In this document: positions 49,963-59,708 of the stretch, piece by piece
Layout of the letters: each line of letters begins with the position of its first letter
How positions within the stretch are numbered: the stretch's first letter is position 1
NCBI GenBank assembly: GCA_037446555.1
Contig: JBBIIK010000008.1
Span: forward strand, 32,249 to 96,248
DNA from: JANWVO01 sp037446555
GTDB lineage: Bacteria > Acidobacteriota > Terriglobia > Bryobacterales > Bryobacteraceae
Length of the DNA: 64,000 nt
Direction of reading: 5' to 3'
Translations under genes and position numbers: made by a program
Notes under the pieces: model-generated
Told to the model about the DNA's origin: nothing
What the model saw: the letters and a program-made list of their open reading frames with translations, nothing else
Databases searched by the model: none

Positions 49963-51663
49963 ATGCCATACCAGCGCGCCACGGCCATCGAGATCGACAG
50001 CAAGATGCGGGAGGATTTCCGCAAGCGGCTGAAGGAATATGGCGTCAGCGCGGAGACCACGGATCCGGTTCTCGCCGTGCTGTTCCGCACCTTTGCGCAG
50101 CAGCTGGAAAACCTCTACAGCGACACCGGGCGCATCCGGCTGGCCCTGCTCGACGAGCTGATCGCGGGCCTGGGCATCACGCCGCGCAAGGCGCGCCCGG
50201 CGCAGGCGGTGGTTCGCATCCTGGGCGCCGCCGCGCCGGTGCACATCGACGCCGGCGCGCCACTCCGGAGCCAGTCTCCCACGGGGGAGCGATTCAACTT
50301 CAGCACGGACGCGGCTGTGACGGTGAGCGGCGCCCAGATCGTCTTTGGCGCCGCTTACGAGAAGAACCAGATGCGCGTGCTGGCCGGCGTCGAGATGCCG
50401 GAGCGGTTCCTGGCTGCCCGGCCCGCGCTGGATCCGGTGAAGGTAAATCTCGGCCCCAACCCCGCGCTCTTGCTCGCCATCGAACCTCCGGTCAAGGAAC
50501 ACCTCGGCGGTCACAGCGTGTATTTCGACCTGACGCCAGACGCACGCCCCCTACAGGACGCGTTGGCGGACGAGACCTGGTGTTTGGCCGGGCCTCACGG
50601 CGAATTTTCGGCGCCCGGAATCCTGCGGCCGCGCCCCGCCAATGCGGGCCTGCGGCGTCTGGAGTGGCTGATTCGCCCCGGAACGGCGGCCCCAGGCGAC
50701 GATTTCCAGGACAAGACGCCCATGCTCCCCCCGGGGTTTTACGCCGGCCGCGTCTTTCTTCTGCCCGCCATTCCGCCGGAGCGGCAGTTCGCCTGCGCCG
50801 TGCCGCGCGGGCTGGAGGCGCCGCTCGGGCGCATTTTCGGGCGCGAGGCGCAGCAGTTGTTCGCGCAGCCGCGGGCGTGGATCAAAATCACGTTCCCGCG
50901 CGACCTGCCGCCGCTGCACACGGCCATTGGAGGCATCTTCCTGCACGCCATCACAGCCTCCAACGTGGAGTGCTTCAACCAGACGATCGTGTTCGAGAAG
51001 CACGGCACGGCCATCCCGATCAGCCGCGAGGGCGGCACGGACTGGCAGCTGGTGTCGCCGCTGTCGCTGATTGGGGAGAACGACACGCCCTATCTCGACG
51101 AGATGGCCCCGTCCACGGACCCGAACGTGGGCCGTTACGCGATTCGCAACGGCCGCATCGAGATCACGCCCGCCCGCTGGCCGGATGGGCGGCCTCAGTC
51201 GCAGGTCAACGTGCGCGTCTGGATCAGCGCCGGCGAGGCAGCCAATCAGGTAGGGCCAGGCATGATCACTTCGATCGAGCTGAAGGGCGCGGGCTCTTCG
51301 CTGCGCGTGCTGAACCCGACCTCCGCCGCCGGGGGCACCAGCAGCGAGTCGTTCGCCACGGCGCAGGAGCGCTTTTCGGCCGCGCTGCTGTCGCGGGACC
51401 GCGTGGTAACGCGCGCCGACCTGCTGGCCGTGGTGCGCGCCTTCGACCGCCGCATCCGCGACGCGCGCATCTCTTCGGCGGTAGAGCGCGTGGGCGGAGC
51501 GCTGCGCCGCGTCGAGCGCGTCACGGTGGCGCTGGACCGCGAGGACTTTACCGATCCCGATCTCGAGGCGCAATACCTCCGCGACGAGCTTCATGAGTCG
51601 CTGGCCGCGCGCTTCCTGCATGACATCGACCTGAGCGTCCGCACGGAGTGGATCGAGTCATGA
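49963..51663 (+). CDS. tssF: T6SS baseplate protein TssF
   Basis: A 566-residue protein of the TssF/VasA family. The N-terminal region FAQQLENLYSDTGRIRLALLDELIAGLGI and later DLPPLHTAIGGIFLHAITASNVEC and FATAQERFSAALLSRDRVVTRADLLAVVRAF fit the family layout. TssF and TssG form the wedge of the baseplate. It overlaps tssG by four bases (ATGA). Confidence 0.85.
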   Translation: MPYQRATAIEIDSKMREDFRKRLKEYGVSAETTDPVLAVLFRTFAQQLENLYSDTGRIRLALLDELIAGLGITPRKARPAQAVVRILGAAAPVHIDAGAPLRSQSPTGERFNFSTDAAVTVSGAQIVFGAAYEKNQMRVLAGVEMPERFLAARPALDPVKVNLGPNPALLLAIEPPVKEHLGGHSVYFDLTPDARPLQDALADETWCLAGPHGEFSAPGILRPRPANAGLRRLEWLIRPGTAAPGDDFQDKTPMLPPGFYAGRVFLLPAIPPERQFACAVPRGLEAPLGRIFGREAQQLFAQPRAWIKITFPRDLPPLHTAIGGIFLHAITASNVECFNQTIVFEKHGTAIPISREGGTDWQLVSPLSLIGENDTPYLDEMAPSTDPNVGRYAIRNGRIEITPARWPDGRPQSQVNVRVWISAGEAANQVGPGMITSIELKGAGSSLRVLNPTSAAGGTSSESFATAQERFSAALLSRDRVVTRADLLAVVRAFDRRIRDARISSAVERVGGALRRVERVTVALDREDFTDPDLEAQYLRDELHESLAARFLHDIDLSVRTEWIES

Positions 51664-52568
51664 GCCTGGTGATGCCGGACCTGTCCTCAAGCTTCCACGG
51701 CTTCCACCACACGGTGGATTCGGCGCTCGAGGTGTTGTCGAATCTGGGCATCTCCGCCAGCCGGATCACGCTCTCCATGGAGGGGCCCGGATATCCGTCC
51801 CGCTGGGTGGTGTCGCAATCGCCGCCGGCGGGCGCTGAACTGCGGCCGGGCGACGCGATCCAGTTGCGCATCGCCGGGCTCGGCTACTTCCATCACCTGC
51901 CGGTGCCCTTCTGGGACTCGGGAGGCGAGGCCGAAATCGGCACGCGCGAGATCGTCTCGGTGATCGACGATCCGTTTCAGAAAGCGGCCCACTGGCTGCG
52001 CGAAGGCGCGCGGCTGTTCGACATCAGCGAGCGCAACCTGGACGCCTGCGCGCGCTGGATCTCCCTGTTTGGCCTGGATCCGGAGCAATGGCCGCAGGAG
52101 ATGTGGTTCCGCCTGTCGCTGCTGCTGCCTAGCCTGCAGGCGCTCGCCGGCAAGGAGCGCGGCATCCGGTTTGCGCTCCAACTCCTTTTAGACTTGCCTC
52201 TCGAGACGATCCGCCGCAAGCCGCGCCTGCGTTACCTGGCAGAGGAAGACCTCAGCTTGTTGGGAGACGCGCACAGCCGGCTGGGCGTGGATTCCGCACT
52301 CGGCGATCACATCGAAGACCTGGCGCAGCTGGTGCTGGTGATCGGACCTGTGCCGCTGGAGACTTACTACAAGTTCCAGCAGGAGGATCAGCGTTATCTT
52401 CTCAATGCCACGCTTTTCCTGGTGACCACGTGCCACCAGCGGTGGACGGTGGACTGGAGCGTCGCCGACCGCAGCCGCGCTCCCCGGCTGGGCGTGGAAG
52501 CGCTGAATTCCCGGCTGGGGCTGAACACATGGCTGGGCGCGGCCGCGCCCGCGGGGGCCGGATCATGA
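51660..52568 (+). CDS. tssG: TssG-like baseplate protein with N-terminal PASTA domain
   Basis: A 302-residue protein. Residues about 4-73 form a PASTA-type repeat: SALEVLSNLGISASRITLS, then WVVSQSPPAGAELRPGDAI and QLRIAG, matching the PASTA pattern of Ser/Thr kinases and penicillin-binding proteins. The rest fits TssG: FRLSLLLPSLQALAGKERG, RFALQLLLDLPLETIRR, LVLVIGPVPLETYY. TssG with TssF builds the baseplate wedge. A PASTA domain on TssG is unusual; PASTA usually binds muropeptides or beta-lactams outside the membrane, so its role in a cytoplasmic baseplate is unclear. The ATG overlaps the tssF stop. Confidence 0.78.
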   Translation: MSLVMPDLSSSFHGFHHTVDSALEVLSNLGISASRITLSMEGPGYPSRWVVSQSPPAGAELRPGDAIQLRIAGLGYFHHLPVPFWDSGGEAEIGTREIVSVIDDPFQKAAHWLREGARLFDISERNLDACARWISLFGLDPEQWPQEMWFRLSLLLPSLQALAGKERGIRFALQLLLDLPLETIRRKPRLRYLAEEDLSLLGDAHSRLGVDSALGDHIEDLAQLVLVIGPVPLETYYKFQQEDQRYLLNATLFLVTTCHQRWTVDWSVADRSRAPRLGVEALNSRLGLNTWLGAAAPAGAGS

Positions 52569-52733
52569 TCACTGGACTGCACGCCGGAGCGTCCGGCCTG
52601 CCTGCGGCTCCACAGGAGCGGCAGCGTTGGTGCAATCGGCGCAAACCAGCTGGCGGCGGGTTGCGGCGCGAAGAGGTGTGTGGGGTGGACTTGGCCGGCA
52701 CAGCCGGCGGCAGGAACATACAGGAATAACCCG

Positions 52734-54674
52734 ATGAACTCCTCCGATCTCAAATTGAGAAGCGTGAACTGGGAGCACGGCATGCTCCTCACGCCGGACC
52801 ATTTTCTCCGGCAGGAGCGGTATTTCGACTCCCTGTTTCTGTGGACGTTGCGCTATATGACCAACGCGCGCGGGCTCGTCGGTCCGGGTCCGCGCGTTTC
52901 GGAGAACGAGATCGGCGCCGCGCGCTACGACCCCGTGGTGAGCCTTCACGAGGATGAGGAGCAGCTCACCATCACCGTATCGCAGTGCCGCGGCGTCACT
53001 CCCGCAGGCTGCATCATCGATATCGACCCGGCCAGCCCGGTGACGCGCAGCTTCCCGAGGACCGACCTGGAGGGTGTGCAGGAAGCGCCGGTCTATATCT
53101 TGGCTACGCCCCACGACAAAGCCGCCGCCGAGGGTGAGGCGGACGAGTTCAACCCGCAGATGCAAACCGAGCGGCAGTGGAACTACCGCATCAGCCTCCA
53201 GCCCTCAGCTGATTCGATCCCCTACGCTCTGGTGGCGGCGCAGATCCGCCGCCAGCGGTACGGCGCCGGCTACGAAAAGAACCCGGATTTCATTCCCGCC
53301 TGCACCACCATGGCGTCCCACAGCGAGCTAGCAGCGGGCTACCGCAAGATCGTTGAGGAGACAACGTTCCTCGCCGAGCGCTATGCGGAGTTGCACCGCG
53401 CCATGCGCGAATACCTCATCCTGTTCACCGAGCGCGGCATCGAGACCGAAGTCGACACGCAAACCGTGCAGTTCGTCGACCGCATGGTGGCTGCACTCCA
53501 GGATCTCGTCTACGAGTTGCTCGATTACGCCCAGCCGCCGCAAAGGTTCTTCGGCCAATTGCGCAAGTTCCTGCATTCGGCGGCTGTCTACTTCGACCTG
53601 ACGCCCGGCTTGCAGACCTACTACGACACCTTGAAGGAAGTGGGCGAGACGGAGTTCATCCAGCTCATCAACCAGCAAAAGCGCATCCTGCGGATGACCC
53701 GCTCGTGGCGCGTGCAGGACGATCTCGGCGTCGAGGTGCGCTCGGCGCTGGCCTCGCTGGCCGCGCTTCAGCGGCTGGAACGGGCGCTGGAGGGCAAGTA
53801 CGTCGACTTCCGCGTGAGCCCGCAGCTCGAGGCAATGAACTTCGTCTTCGACCGGGGCGGCAACGTGCTCTACAAGCTGGCCGCCAAGCCGAGCCGCGTA
53901 CAGGGCGTCGGCGACGACATGGTGACCTTCTTCAGCCAGCTCAGGCTGGAAGGCCGCGACAAGTACCGCCTGATCCTGGTCGGCGAACTCAACGCCACGT
54001 TCGAAAAAGGCATGAGAATCCCCGCCGAGATCCGCATTAACGAAGGGAGCGGATTCCAGCGCGCGCCCCTGAACTTGATCAGCGAATCCGTCATTCCGGG
54101 CCAGACGAATTTCGAATTCGACTTCGAGGCGCCCGACGTGCCGACAATTACCGATTTGCGCGTCTCCGTGCCGGCCCACATTCCCATCCGCACAGCGCTG
54201 CTGTTCAACCGCCACCGTTTTTACGCGGGCCGGGTCCAGGAGCCCGCCGCGCGGCCGGTGCAGCCGATGGAGCGGATCGTCGAGCCTGCAGCGCCGCCTC
54301 CGGCTGCGCCCGCGCCGCCGCAACCGCCGCCACATGCGGCGCCGCCGCAATATCCGCCGCCTCACGGAGCGCCGCCTGCGCCGCCCTATGGCGCGCCGCC
54401 GCACCCCGCTCCGTATCCGCCGCCTCACGGAGCGCCCCCGCACGGGGCGCCCCCTGCCGCGCCGCCGTATCAGCCGCCTCAGCCGCCTGCCGAAGAGCCG
54501 AAGCGGGGCGGGGCGCCGTGGGAGTTCTTCCGCCGCGCGCCCAGCGCGCCGGAGCCGCCGGTCGAGCCGCCGCCTCAGGCGCCTCCCGGACGCCCGGCGC
54601 CGCCGCGGCCACGGTTTGACCAGGGGGAGGAGCCACCGCCGCCTCCGCCACCGCGCCGGCGCCGGCTCGAGTAG
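52734..54674 (+). CDS. tssK: T6SS baseplate protein TssK with Pro-rich tail
   Basis: A 646-residue protein, longer than usual for the family. The N-terminal part starts VNWEHGMLLTPDHFLRQERYF, the TssK signature, and includes RFFGQLRKFLHSAAVYFDL and the tail-fibre-like beta part. Residues about 500-646 are a poly-Pro/Ala/His tail, unusual for TssK, which may contact other baseplate parts. TssK connects baseplate and membrane complex. AGGAA lies seven bases upstream of the ATG. A strong terminator follows. Confidence 0.85.
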   Translation: MNSSDLKLRSVNWEHGMLLTPDHFLRQERYFDSLFLWTLRYMTNARGLVGPGPRVSENEIGAARYDPVVSLHEDEEQLTITVSQCRGVTPAGCIIDIDPASPVTRSFPRTDLEGVQEAPVYILATPHDKAAAEGEADEFNPQMQTERQWNYRISLQPSADSIPYALVAAQIRRQRYGAGYEKNPDFIPACTTMASHSELAAGYRKIVEETTFLAERYAELHRAMREYLILFTERGIETEVDTQTVQFVDRMVAALQDLVYELLDYAQPPQRFFGQLRKFLHSAAVYFDLTPGLQTYYDTLKEVGETEFIQLINQQKRILRMTRSWRVQDDLGVEVRSALASLAALQRLERALEGKYVDFRVSPQLEAMNFVFDRGGNVLYKLAAKPSRVQGVGDDMVTFFSQLRLEGRDKYRLILVGELNATFEKGMRIPAEIRINEGSGFQRAPLNLISESVIPGQTNFEFDFEAPDVPTITDLRVSVPAHIPIRTALLFNRHRFYAGRVQEPAARPVQPMERIVEPAAPPPAAPAPPQPPPHAAPPQYPPPHGAPPAPPYGAPPHPAPYPPPHGAPPHGAPPAAPPYQPPQPPAEEPKRGGAPWEFFRRAPSAPEPPVEPPPQAPPGRPAPPRPRFDQGEEPPPPPPPRRRRLE

Positions 54675-54681
54675 GATCTGC

Positions 54682-54717
54682 GCGGGACGCCCGCCGGCGT
54701 CCCGCTTCGTTGTTTAA
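54682..54717 (+). terminator. rho-independent terminator between tssK and clpV
   Basis: GCGGGACGCC (54682-54691) pairs perfectly with GGCGTCCCGC (54696-54705) around a CGCC loop, followed by TTCGTTGTTTAA. It separates the tssB-tssK genes from clpV. Confidence 0.75.
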
Positions 54718-54753
54718 TAATCAGACAGCCCGCAATCGTCCAGGAGGAACCCC

Positions 54754-57438
54754 GTGGCCATTGATCTCGACAAGATTTCCAACGAATTGGAGGACGCCCT
54801 CGAACGCTCCCGCATGCTTGCCGAGCAGCGCAAGCAGGCGCAGATCACGCCGCTGCATATGCTCTTTGTGCTGCTCGACGCGGAATCGCCGCTCGCAGCC
54901 GTGCTCGACAAGTCCGGCATCGCCGTCGACGCCCTGCTCGAAACGTTCGCCACCAGGCTGAACACCGAGCGCAACTCGCCGCTCGAACCCGGACGCCGCC
55001 CGACCGCCTCTTCCGCGCTGCGCAATCTCATCGAGACGTCCTTCGAGATGATGGAGCGCCGAGGCGCCGAGCGCGCCGAGCCCATCGACTTCATCATGGC
55101 CGCCGTCGAGTACGGCGAGGAGGCTCTGCGGGGCGACCTTCGCCAGAACGGCCTCACCAAACAGGCCATCGAGAAGACCGTCGAAACCCGCGCCGAGATA
55201 GGAGAGACTCTCGGCGAGAAACAGGCAGGTAGATCCATGCCCGGCGCCGCGCCAAAACCGCTGTCCGGCGGAAAATTGCTCGAAAAATACGGCCGCGACC
55301 TGACCGCCGCAGCAGCGCGCGGGGAACTGATGCCTGTCATCGGCCGCGATGACGAGATCCGGCAGGTGATCCAGACGCTGCTGCGCAAGAGCAAGAACAA
55401 TCCGGTGGTGGTGGGCGAGCCCGGCACGGGCAAGACCGCCATCGCCGAGGGGCTCGCGCAGCGGATCGCCGCCGGCGACGTGCCCGAATCGCTCAAGAAG
55501 TGCAAGGTGATCGCGCTCGACCTCACTGCCATGGTGGCGGGCGCGAAGTACCGCGGCGAATTTGAAGAGCGGATCAAAGGCGTGGTGGACGAGGTGCGGG
55601 CGCGCAAGGGCGAGATCATCCTGTTCCTCGACGAGCTTCACACCCTCGTGGGGGCGGGCGGCACCGAAGGCGGCATGGACGCCGCCAACATCCTGAAGCC
55701 GGCGCTGGCGCGCGGCGAGCTGCGCTGCCTCGGGGCGACGACCTTCGACGAGTACCGCGAAAAGATCGAAAAGGACGGCGCGCTGGCGCGCCGCTTTGAC
55801 ACCGTCCAGATCAAGGAGCCCACCGACGAGATGATGATGGTGGTGCTGCGCGGGCTGCGGCCGCGGTTCGAGGCGTTCCACGGAGTCAAGCTCACCGATG
55901 ACGCCTTGCAGGCGGCCATCAAGCTCAGCCGCCGTTACATCCGCGGCCGGTGGATGCCGGACAAGGCCATCGACGTGGTGGACCAGGCATGCGCGCGGAT
56001 CCGCATGCAGAAGGAATCCAAGCCCACGCACATCGACCAGAAGGAGCGGCTGCTGCTGCGCAAGAAGGCCGAGCTGGAGGCGCTGGAGTCGTCGGCGTCG
56101 ACTCCGGCGGCTCTGCGCGCTGTGGAGGCATTGCGCAACGAGATCGCTGTCATCGAGCCGCAGGTGACCAAGCTGGTTGAGGAGTGGAACAACCAGAAGA
56201 ATGCGCTCGACATGCTCCAGAAGACCAAACAGGCGATCCAGGAGCAGTCGGCGGCTCTGGAAGCCGCCGAGAAGAAAGGCGACATCGCCAAGGCGGCGGA
56301 GATCCGCTACGGCTCGCTGAAATATCTGGAGCAACAGCTCGCCGACCTGGAAAAGCAGACGGCCCACATCAGCCTGGTGCCCGACACGGTGATGCCGGAG
56401 CATGTCGCGGAGGTCATCGCCGACATGACGGGCATTCCTTCCAACCGCATGATGGAGAGCGAGAAGGAACGGCTGATGAAGCTGGAGCAGCGGCTGGGCG
56501 AGCGCGTCTTCGGCCAGGACGAGGCCGTGTGCGCGGTGGCCGACGCCGCACGGCGCATGCGGGCCGATCTTCAGCCGGGGCGCAAGCCCAACAGCTTCCT
56601 TTTCGTCGGACCCACTGGCGTCGGCAAGACGGAGCTGGCCAAGGCGCTGGCCGAGGCCCTGTTCGACGACGAGAACGCGCTGATCCGCATCGACATGGGC
56701 GAGTACAAGGACAAGAGCTCGGTGTCGGGCTTGATCGGCAGCCGCCCCGGGCTGGTGGGCAGCGAGGAGGGCGGCTTCCTGACCGAGCAGGTGCGGCGCA
56801 ATCCCTATTCGATCGTGCTGTTCGACGAGGTGGAGAAGGGCGCGCCCGAGATCCTCGACCTGCTGCTCGGAGTGCTCGACGAAGGCCGCCTGACTGACGC
56901 CAAGGGCCGCTTCTGCGACTTCTCGAACACGATGGTGCTTTTCACTTCGAACCTGGGCGTGCGCGAGGCGATCGAGGTGACCGACGATCCGCAGGAACAG
57001 AAGAACGTGATCCTGGAGGTGGTGAAGCGGAGCCTGCGGCCGGAGCTGTTCAACCGCATCGGCCAAGTGGTCACGTTCAATCCGCTCACCGAGCACGAGC
57101 TCGAAGCGATCGTGATGAAGAACTTTAACCAGGTGCGCAGGAAGCTCGCCGAGGACCGCGAGATCGGGCTGGAAATGACTCCGGAAGCGCTGGCTTACAT
57201 TGCGAAGGAGTCCTACGATCCCGCCTACGGGGCGCGCCCGGTCCAGCGGACGATGCAACAGATGGTGCTTTCGCCGCTGGCGGGCATCATCCTGTCAGGC
57301 GAGGTGGCCTCCGGGCAGACCATTTCAATCGGCTACGATCCTGGAGAGGAAAAGGTCGTGGAAGGCGCTGAGGGCGCCGAGCCGGTGACCGTGCGCGAAG
57401 GAGAAGGATTGACCTTCAGCGTTGTGACGCCGGATTAG
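54754..57438 (+). CDS. clpV: T6SS ClpV-type AAA+ ATPase (GTG start)
   Basis: An 894-residue ClpB/ClpV protein that disassembles the contracted sheath for reuse. The N-terminal Clp repeat domain is followed by AAA+ module 1 (GEPGTGKTAIAEG Walker A, FLDELHTLVGAGG Walker B), a coiled-coil middle domain (about 400-530) and module 2 (GPTGVGKTELAKAL, IVLFDEVEK). The extended middle domain fits ClpB as much as ClpV, so the T6SS role is inferred from location. GTG at 54754 follows AGGAGGA. The terminator upstream suggests its own promoter, not identified. Confidence 0.9.
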   Translation: MAIDLDKISNELEDALERSRMLAEQRKQAQITPLHMLFVLLDAESPLAAVLDKSGIAVDALLETFATRLNTERNSPLEPGRRPTASSALRNLIETSFEMMERRGAERAEPIDFIMAAVEYGEEALRGDLRQNGLTKQAIEKTVETRAEIGETLGEKQAGRSMPGAAPKPLSGGKLLEKYGRDLTAAAARGELMPVIGRDDEIRQVIQTLLRKSKNNPVVVGEPGTGKTAIAEGLAQRIAAGDVPESLKKCKVIALDLTAMVAGAKYRGEFEERIKGVVDEVRARKGEIILFLDELHTLVGAGGTEGGMDAANILKPALARGELRCLGATTFDEYREKIEKDGALARRFDTVQIKEPTDEMMMVVLRGLRPRFEAFHGVKLTDDALQAAIKLSRRYIRGRWMPDKAIDVVDQACARIRMQKESKPTHIDQKERLLLRKKAELEALESSASTPAALRAVEALRNEIAVIEPQVTKLVEEWNNQKNALDMLQKTKQAIQEQSAALEAAEKKGDIAKAAEIRYGSLKYLEQQLADLEKQTAHISLVPDTVMPEHVAEVIADMTGIPSNRMMESEKERLMKLEQRLGERVFGQDEAVCAVADAARRMRADLQPGRKPNSFLFVGPTGVGKTELAKALAEALFDDENALIRIDMGEYKDKSSVSGLIGSRPGLVGSEEGGFLTEQVRRNPYSIVLFDEVEKGAPEILDLLLGVLDEGRLTDAKGRFCDFSNTMVLFTSNLGVREAIEVTDDPQEQKNVILEVVKRSLRPELFNRIGQVVTFNPLTEHELEAIVMKNFNQVRRKLAEDREIGLEMTPEALAYIAKESYDPAYGARPVQRTMQQMVLSPLAGIILSGEVASGQTISIGYDPGEEKVVEGAEGAEPVTVREGEGLTFSVVTPD

Positions 57439-57523
57439 GAGAATGGGCAGGCGCCGGATTTGGCCTCCCTTCTGCGTTATTCAAGTGGGAGGCCGCCGGC
57501 GGCCGGCTGCGAGAGGAACGAAG

Positions 57524-59602
57524 ATGAAACGGATCATCGCCACGACAGCCATGCTGGTTCTGGCGGGCTGGCTGCCCGGCCAGGCGCCCGCGCCCGGCGA
57601 TGGCTGGATCGTGCTGCACGATGGCGAGTCCCACTATGGCTGGACGCCGGCAAGCGGGGCATGGTCGGCGGCGCGCGGCATCCTGGTGGCCGACGGCGGC
57701 AGCGCGGGCACGCTCCGGTCCAACGCGCCGTTCGCTGACTTCGTACTCCAGTTCGAGATCCGCGCCGAGAAGAGCGCGCGCGGCGCTCTGTACGTGCGCG
57801 CCGCGCGCGACGGCAACCCGAAAGAGACAGGCTGGGGCATAGAGTTCTCCTCGCTGGCCTCCAGTTCCTGGGTGCCGGTGGAGGTCGAGGCCTCCGGCGC
57901 CGGCGTCGGAGTCCGGGCGGGGGGCCGCATGGTGGATCATTCTTCCAGCCCTGTGGCGCCGGCGGGATTCTTCATCCTGGAAGCCAAGCCAGGCGGCAGA
58001 GTGGAGATCCGGAACCTGCGGCTGCGTTTGCTGAAACCCGACAGCCTGTTCAACGGCAGCGATCTTTCCGGCTGGAAGTCCACTGGCGAACCCGCCAAGC
58101 AGAGAAGCGGGTTAGGAAAGCTGTTCGGCGGCGGCAAGCCGAAGGAAGCCAAGTGGACGGTGGCGAGGGCAATGATTCATGGAGCTGACGGGCCCGGGCA
58201 GCTTGAATCGCTTCTCCAGTTCGGCGACTTTATCCTGCAGGCCGACATCCGCATCAACTCGAAGCGCGCGGACCAGCGCCGGCGCTACGCGATTCTCTTC
58301 CGCGGCGATCCCGGCCAGCTCGGCACCGGTTACGAAGTGAACATCCAGCCCGGAGCGACGGGCGCGCTGATGGGGTTGACGACCGCGCGCAAGAGCATTG
58401 GCGCTGCAAACCAGTTCGTCACCCTCACCATCGCGGCCCACGGACGCCACATTCAGGTGTGGGCCGACGGCATCGCCGTGACCGACTTCAACGACGCGCG
58501 CCCCGAAGGCACGAATCCCAAGAAGGATGCGCGCAGCACGCCGGGCGTGATCGCTTTCTATACGCCGGAAGACGATGCCGACATCGACATCCGCAGCGTC
58601 CGCGCGGTGCATCTGCCCAAGACCTTCGGACTCGGGCTGAAGAAGACGGAGGTCACCGCGCTGCCGCAGGCGCCCGTCGCGCCGTCGCTGCCGGCGATGC
58701 CCACGCCCCAGGCCGCGGCGGCCCCGGACGCGGGCGCCGCCGCGTTGCAACAACAGCTCCAGCAACAGCAGATGGCGCAGATGAAGCAGGAGCAGAAGAC
58801 GCAGCAGGAAGCGCAACTCCTCCAGCAAGCCCTGCGCACATCTGACCCGGCGCAACAAATCGCCATCTTCGATCAGATCCTCGCTCTGAATCCCAACAAC
58901 CAGGTGGCCTTCAACGGCCGCAAGGAGGCTGTGGCGAAGCTCGAGGAGCAGCAGCGCAAGGAAGCCGAGCGGGCCGCCGCCAGCAGCCAGCAGGAGCAGG
59001 CCGAGCAGGAAAAGCAGATGACGCTGGCGCAAAGCATCCAGTCGGCCGAGGCGGCATTTCTCGCAGGCAATCTTCTTGCTGCGGAAAAGGCGCTCAATGC
59101 GGCGGAACGGATCGCGCCCGACAACCCGCAGGTGCAGGCCCTGCGGTCGCGGCTGAACTATGCCAATCAGCGGCGCTCTTCTATCCTGGCGCTCGGCGCG
59201 GCCGGGCTCGGCACGGGCTGCATCGCTCTGCTGGCATGGATCTTCGCCGCGCGGCGCCGCCGCGACCTATACGTCGAAGTCATTTCCGGGTTGGACAAGG
59301 GCAAGCGTTTCAACATCGACAAGGAAGTGGTGATGGTCGGCGCCATCCCGGAGGACGGAGGCACGAAGAATGACATCGTGCTGCGGGATGCCGAGCGGAT
59401 GATCTCCCGCTTCCACGCGCAACTGCATTACAAGGAAGGCAAGCTATACGTCGTAGACACGAACAGCTACAACGGGACGTTCGTTGACAAGAAGCGCCTG
59501 GAGCCAGGCAAGCCTGTACCGCTAAAGGGAGGGGCCCGCGTCACCTTTGCCGGCACATGCACGATCAAGGTCGGCTTCGAGAGGCGCAAGAAGAAGAAGT
59601 GA
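57524..59602 (+). CDS. DUF1080-like periplasmic protein with TM and cytoplasmic FHA domain
   Basis: A 692-residue protein. A signal-like segment (LVLAGWLPGQ) is followed by two jelly-roll parts of the DUF1080/3-keto-disaccharide hydrolase kind (about 25-370, with LFNGSDLSGWKS and IQVWADGIAVTDFND). A Gln-rich coiled linker, a TPR-like pair (about 455-550), one membrane helix (about 552-577) and an intact FHA domain (SRFHAQL, NSYNGTFV) complete it. The N-terminal half lies outside the cytoplasm and the FHA domain inside, after the RRRR segment. It may sense sugar or cell wall outside and relay it through phosphothreonine binding. It lies between clpV and vgrG. The start at 57524 was chosen from AGAGGAA at good spacing. 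Confidence 0.78.
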   Translation: MKRIIATTAMLVLAGWLPGQAPAPGDGWIVLHDGESHYGWTPASGAWSAARGILVADGGSAGTLRSNAPFADFVLQFEIRAEKSARGALYVRAARDGNPKETGWGIEFSSLASSSWVPVEVEASGAGVGVRAGGRMVDHSSSPVAPAGFFILEAKPGGRVEIRNLRLRLLKPDSLFNGSDLSGWKSTGEPAKQRSGLGKLFGGGKPKEAKWTVARAMIHGADGPGQLESLLQFGDFILQADIRINSKRADQRRRYAILFRGDPGQLGTGYEVNIQPGATGALMGLTTARKSIGAANQFVTLTIAAHGRHIQVWADGIAVTDFNDARPEGTNPKKDARSTPGVIAFYTPEDDADIDIRSVRAVHLPKTFGLGLKKTEVTALPQAPVAPSLPAMPTPQAAAAPDAGAAALQQQLQQQQMAQMKQEQKTQQEAQLLQQALRTSDPAQQIAIFDQILALNPNNQVAFNGRKEAVAKLEEQQRKEAERAAASSQQEQAEQEKQMTLAQSIQSAEAAFLAGNLLAAEKALNAAERIAPDNPQVQALRSRLNYANQRRSSILALGAAGLGTGCIALLAWIFAARRRRDLYVEVISGLDKGKRFNIDKEVVMVGAIPEDGGTKNDIVLRDAERMISRFHAQLHYKEGKLYVVDTNSYNGTFVDKKRLEPGKPVPLKGGARVTFAGTCTIKVGFERRKKKK

Positions 59603-59620
59603 GTCCGGCGCGGGCGGCCG

Positions 59621-59670
59621 GCCCCGCGTACTCTCCGCGGAGGCCGGGCCGCGCGGGGCTTTGTCGTTCC
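59621..59670 (+). terminator. possible terminator before vgrG
   Basis: GCCCCGCG (59621-59628) pairs with CGCGGGGC (59652-59659) around an inner CTCCGCGGAG palindrome, then TTTGTCGTTCC. It lies between the FHA fusion gene and vgrG. Confidence 0.5.
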
Positions 59671-59708
59671 TTTGGAGGAGACGGGCGAGGCGGAGGAGGA
59701 AGACGGCT

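Noticed and set aside
54721..57258. Minus-strand 845-codon open frame
   Set aside because: Antisense to clpV, which has all AAA+ motifs.
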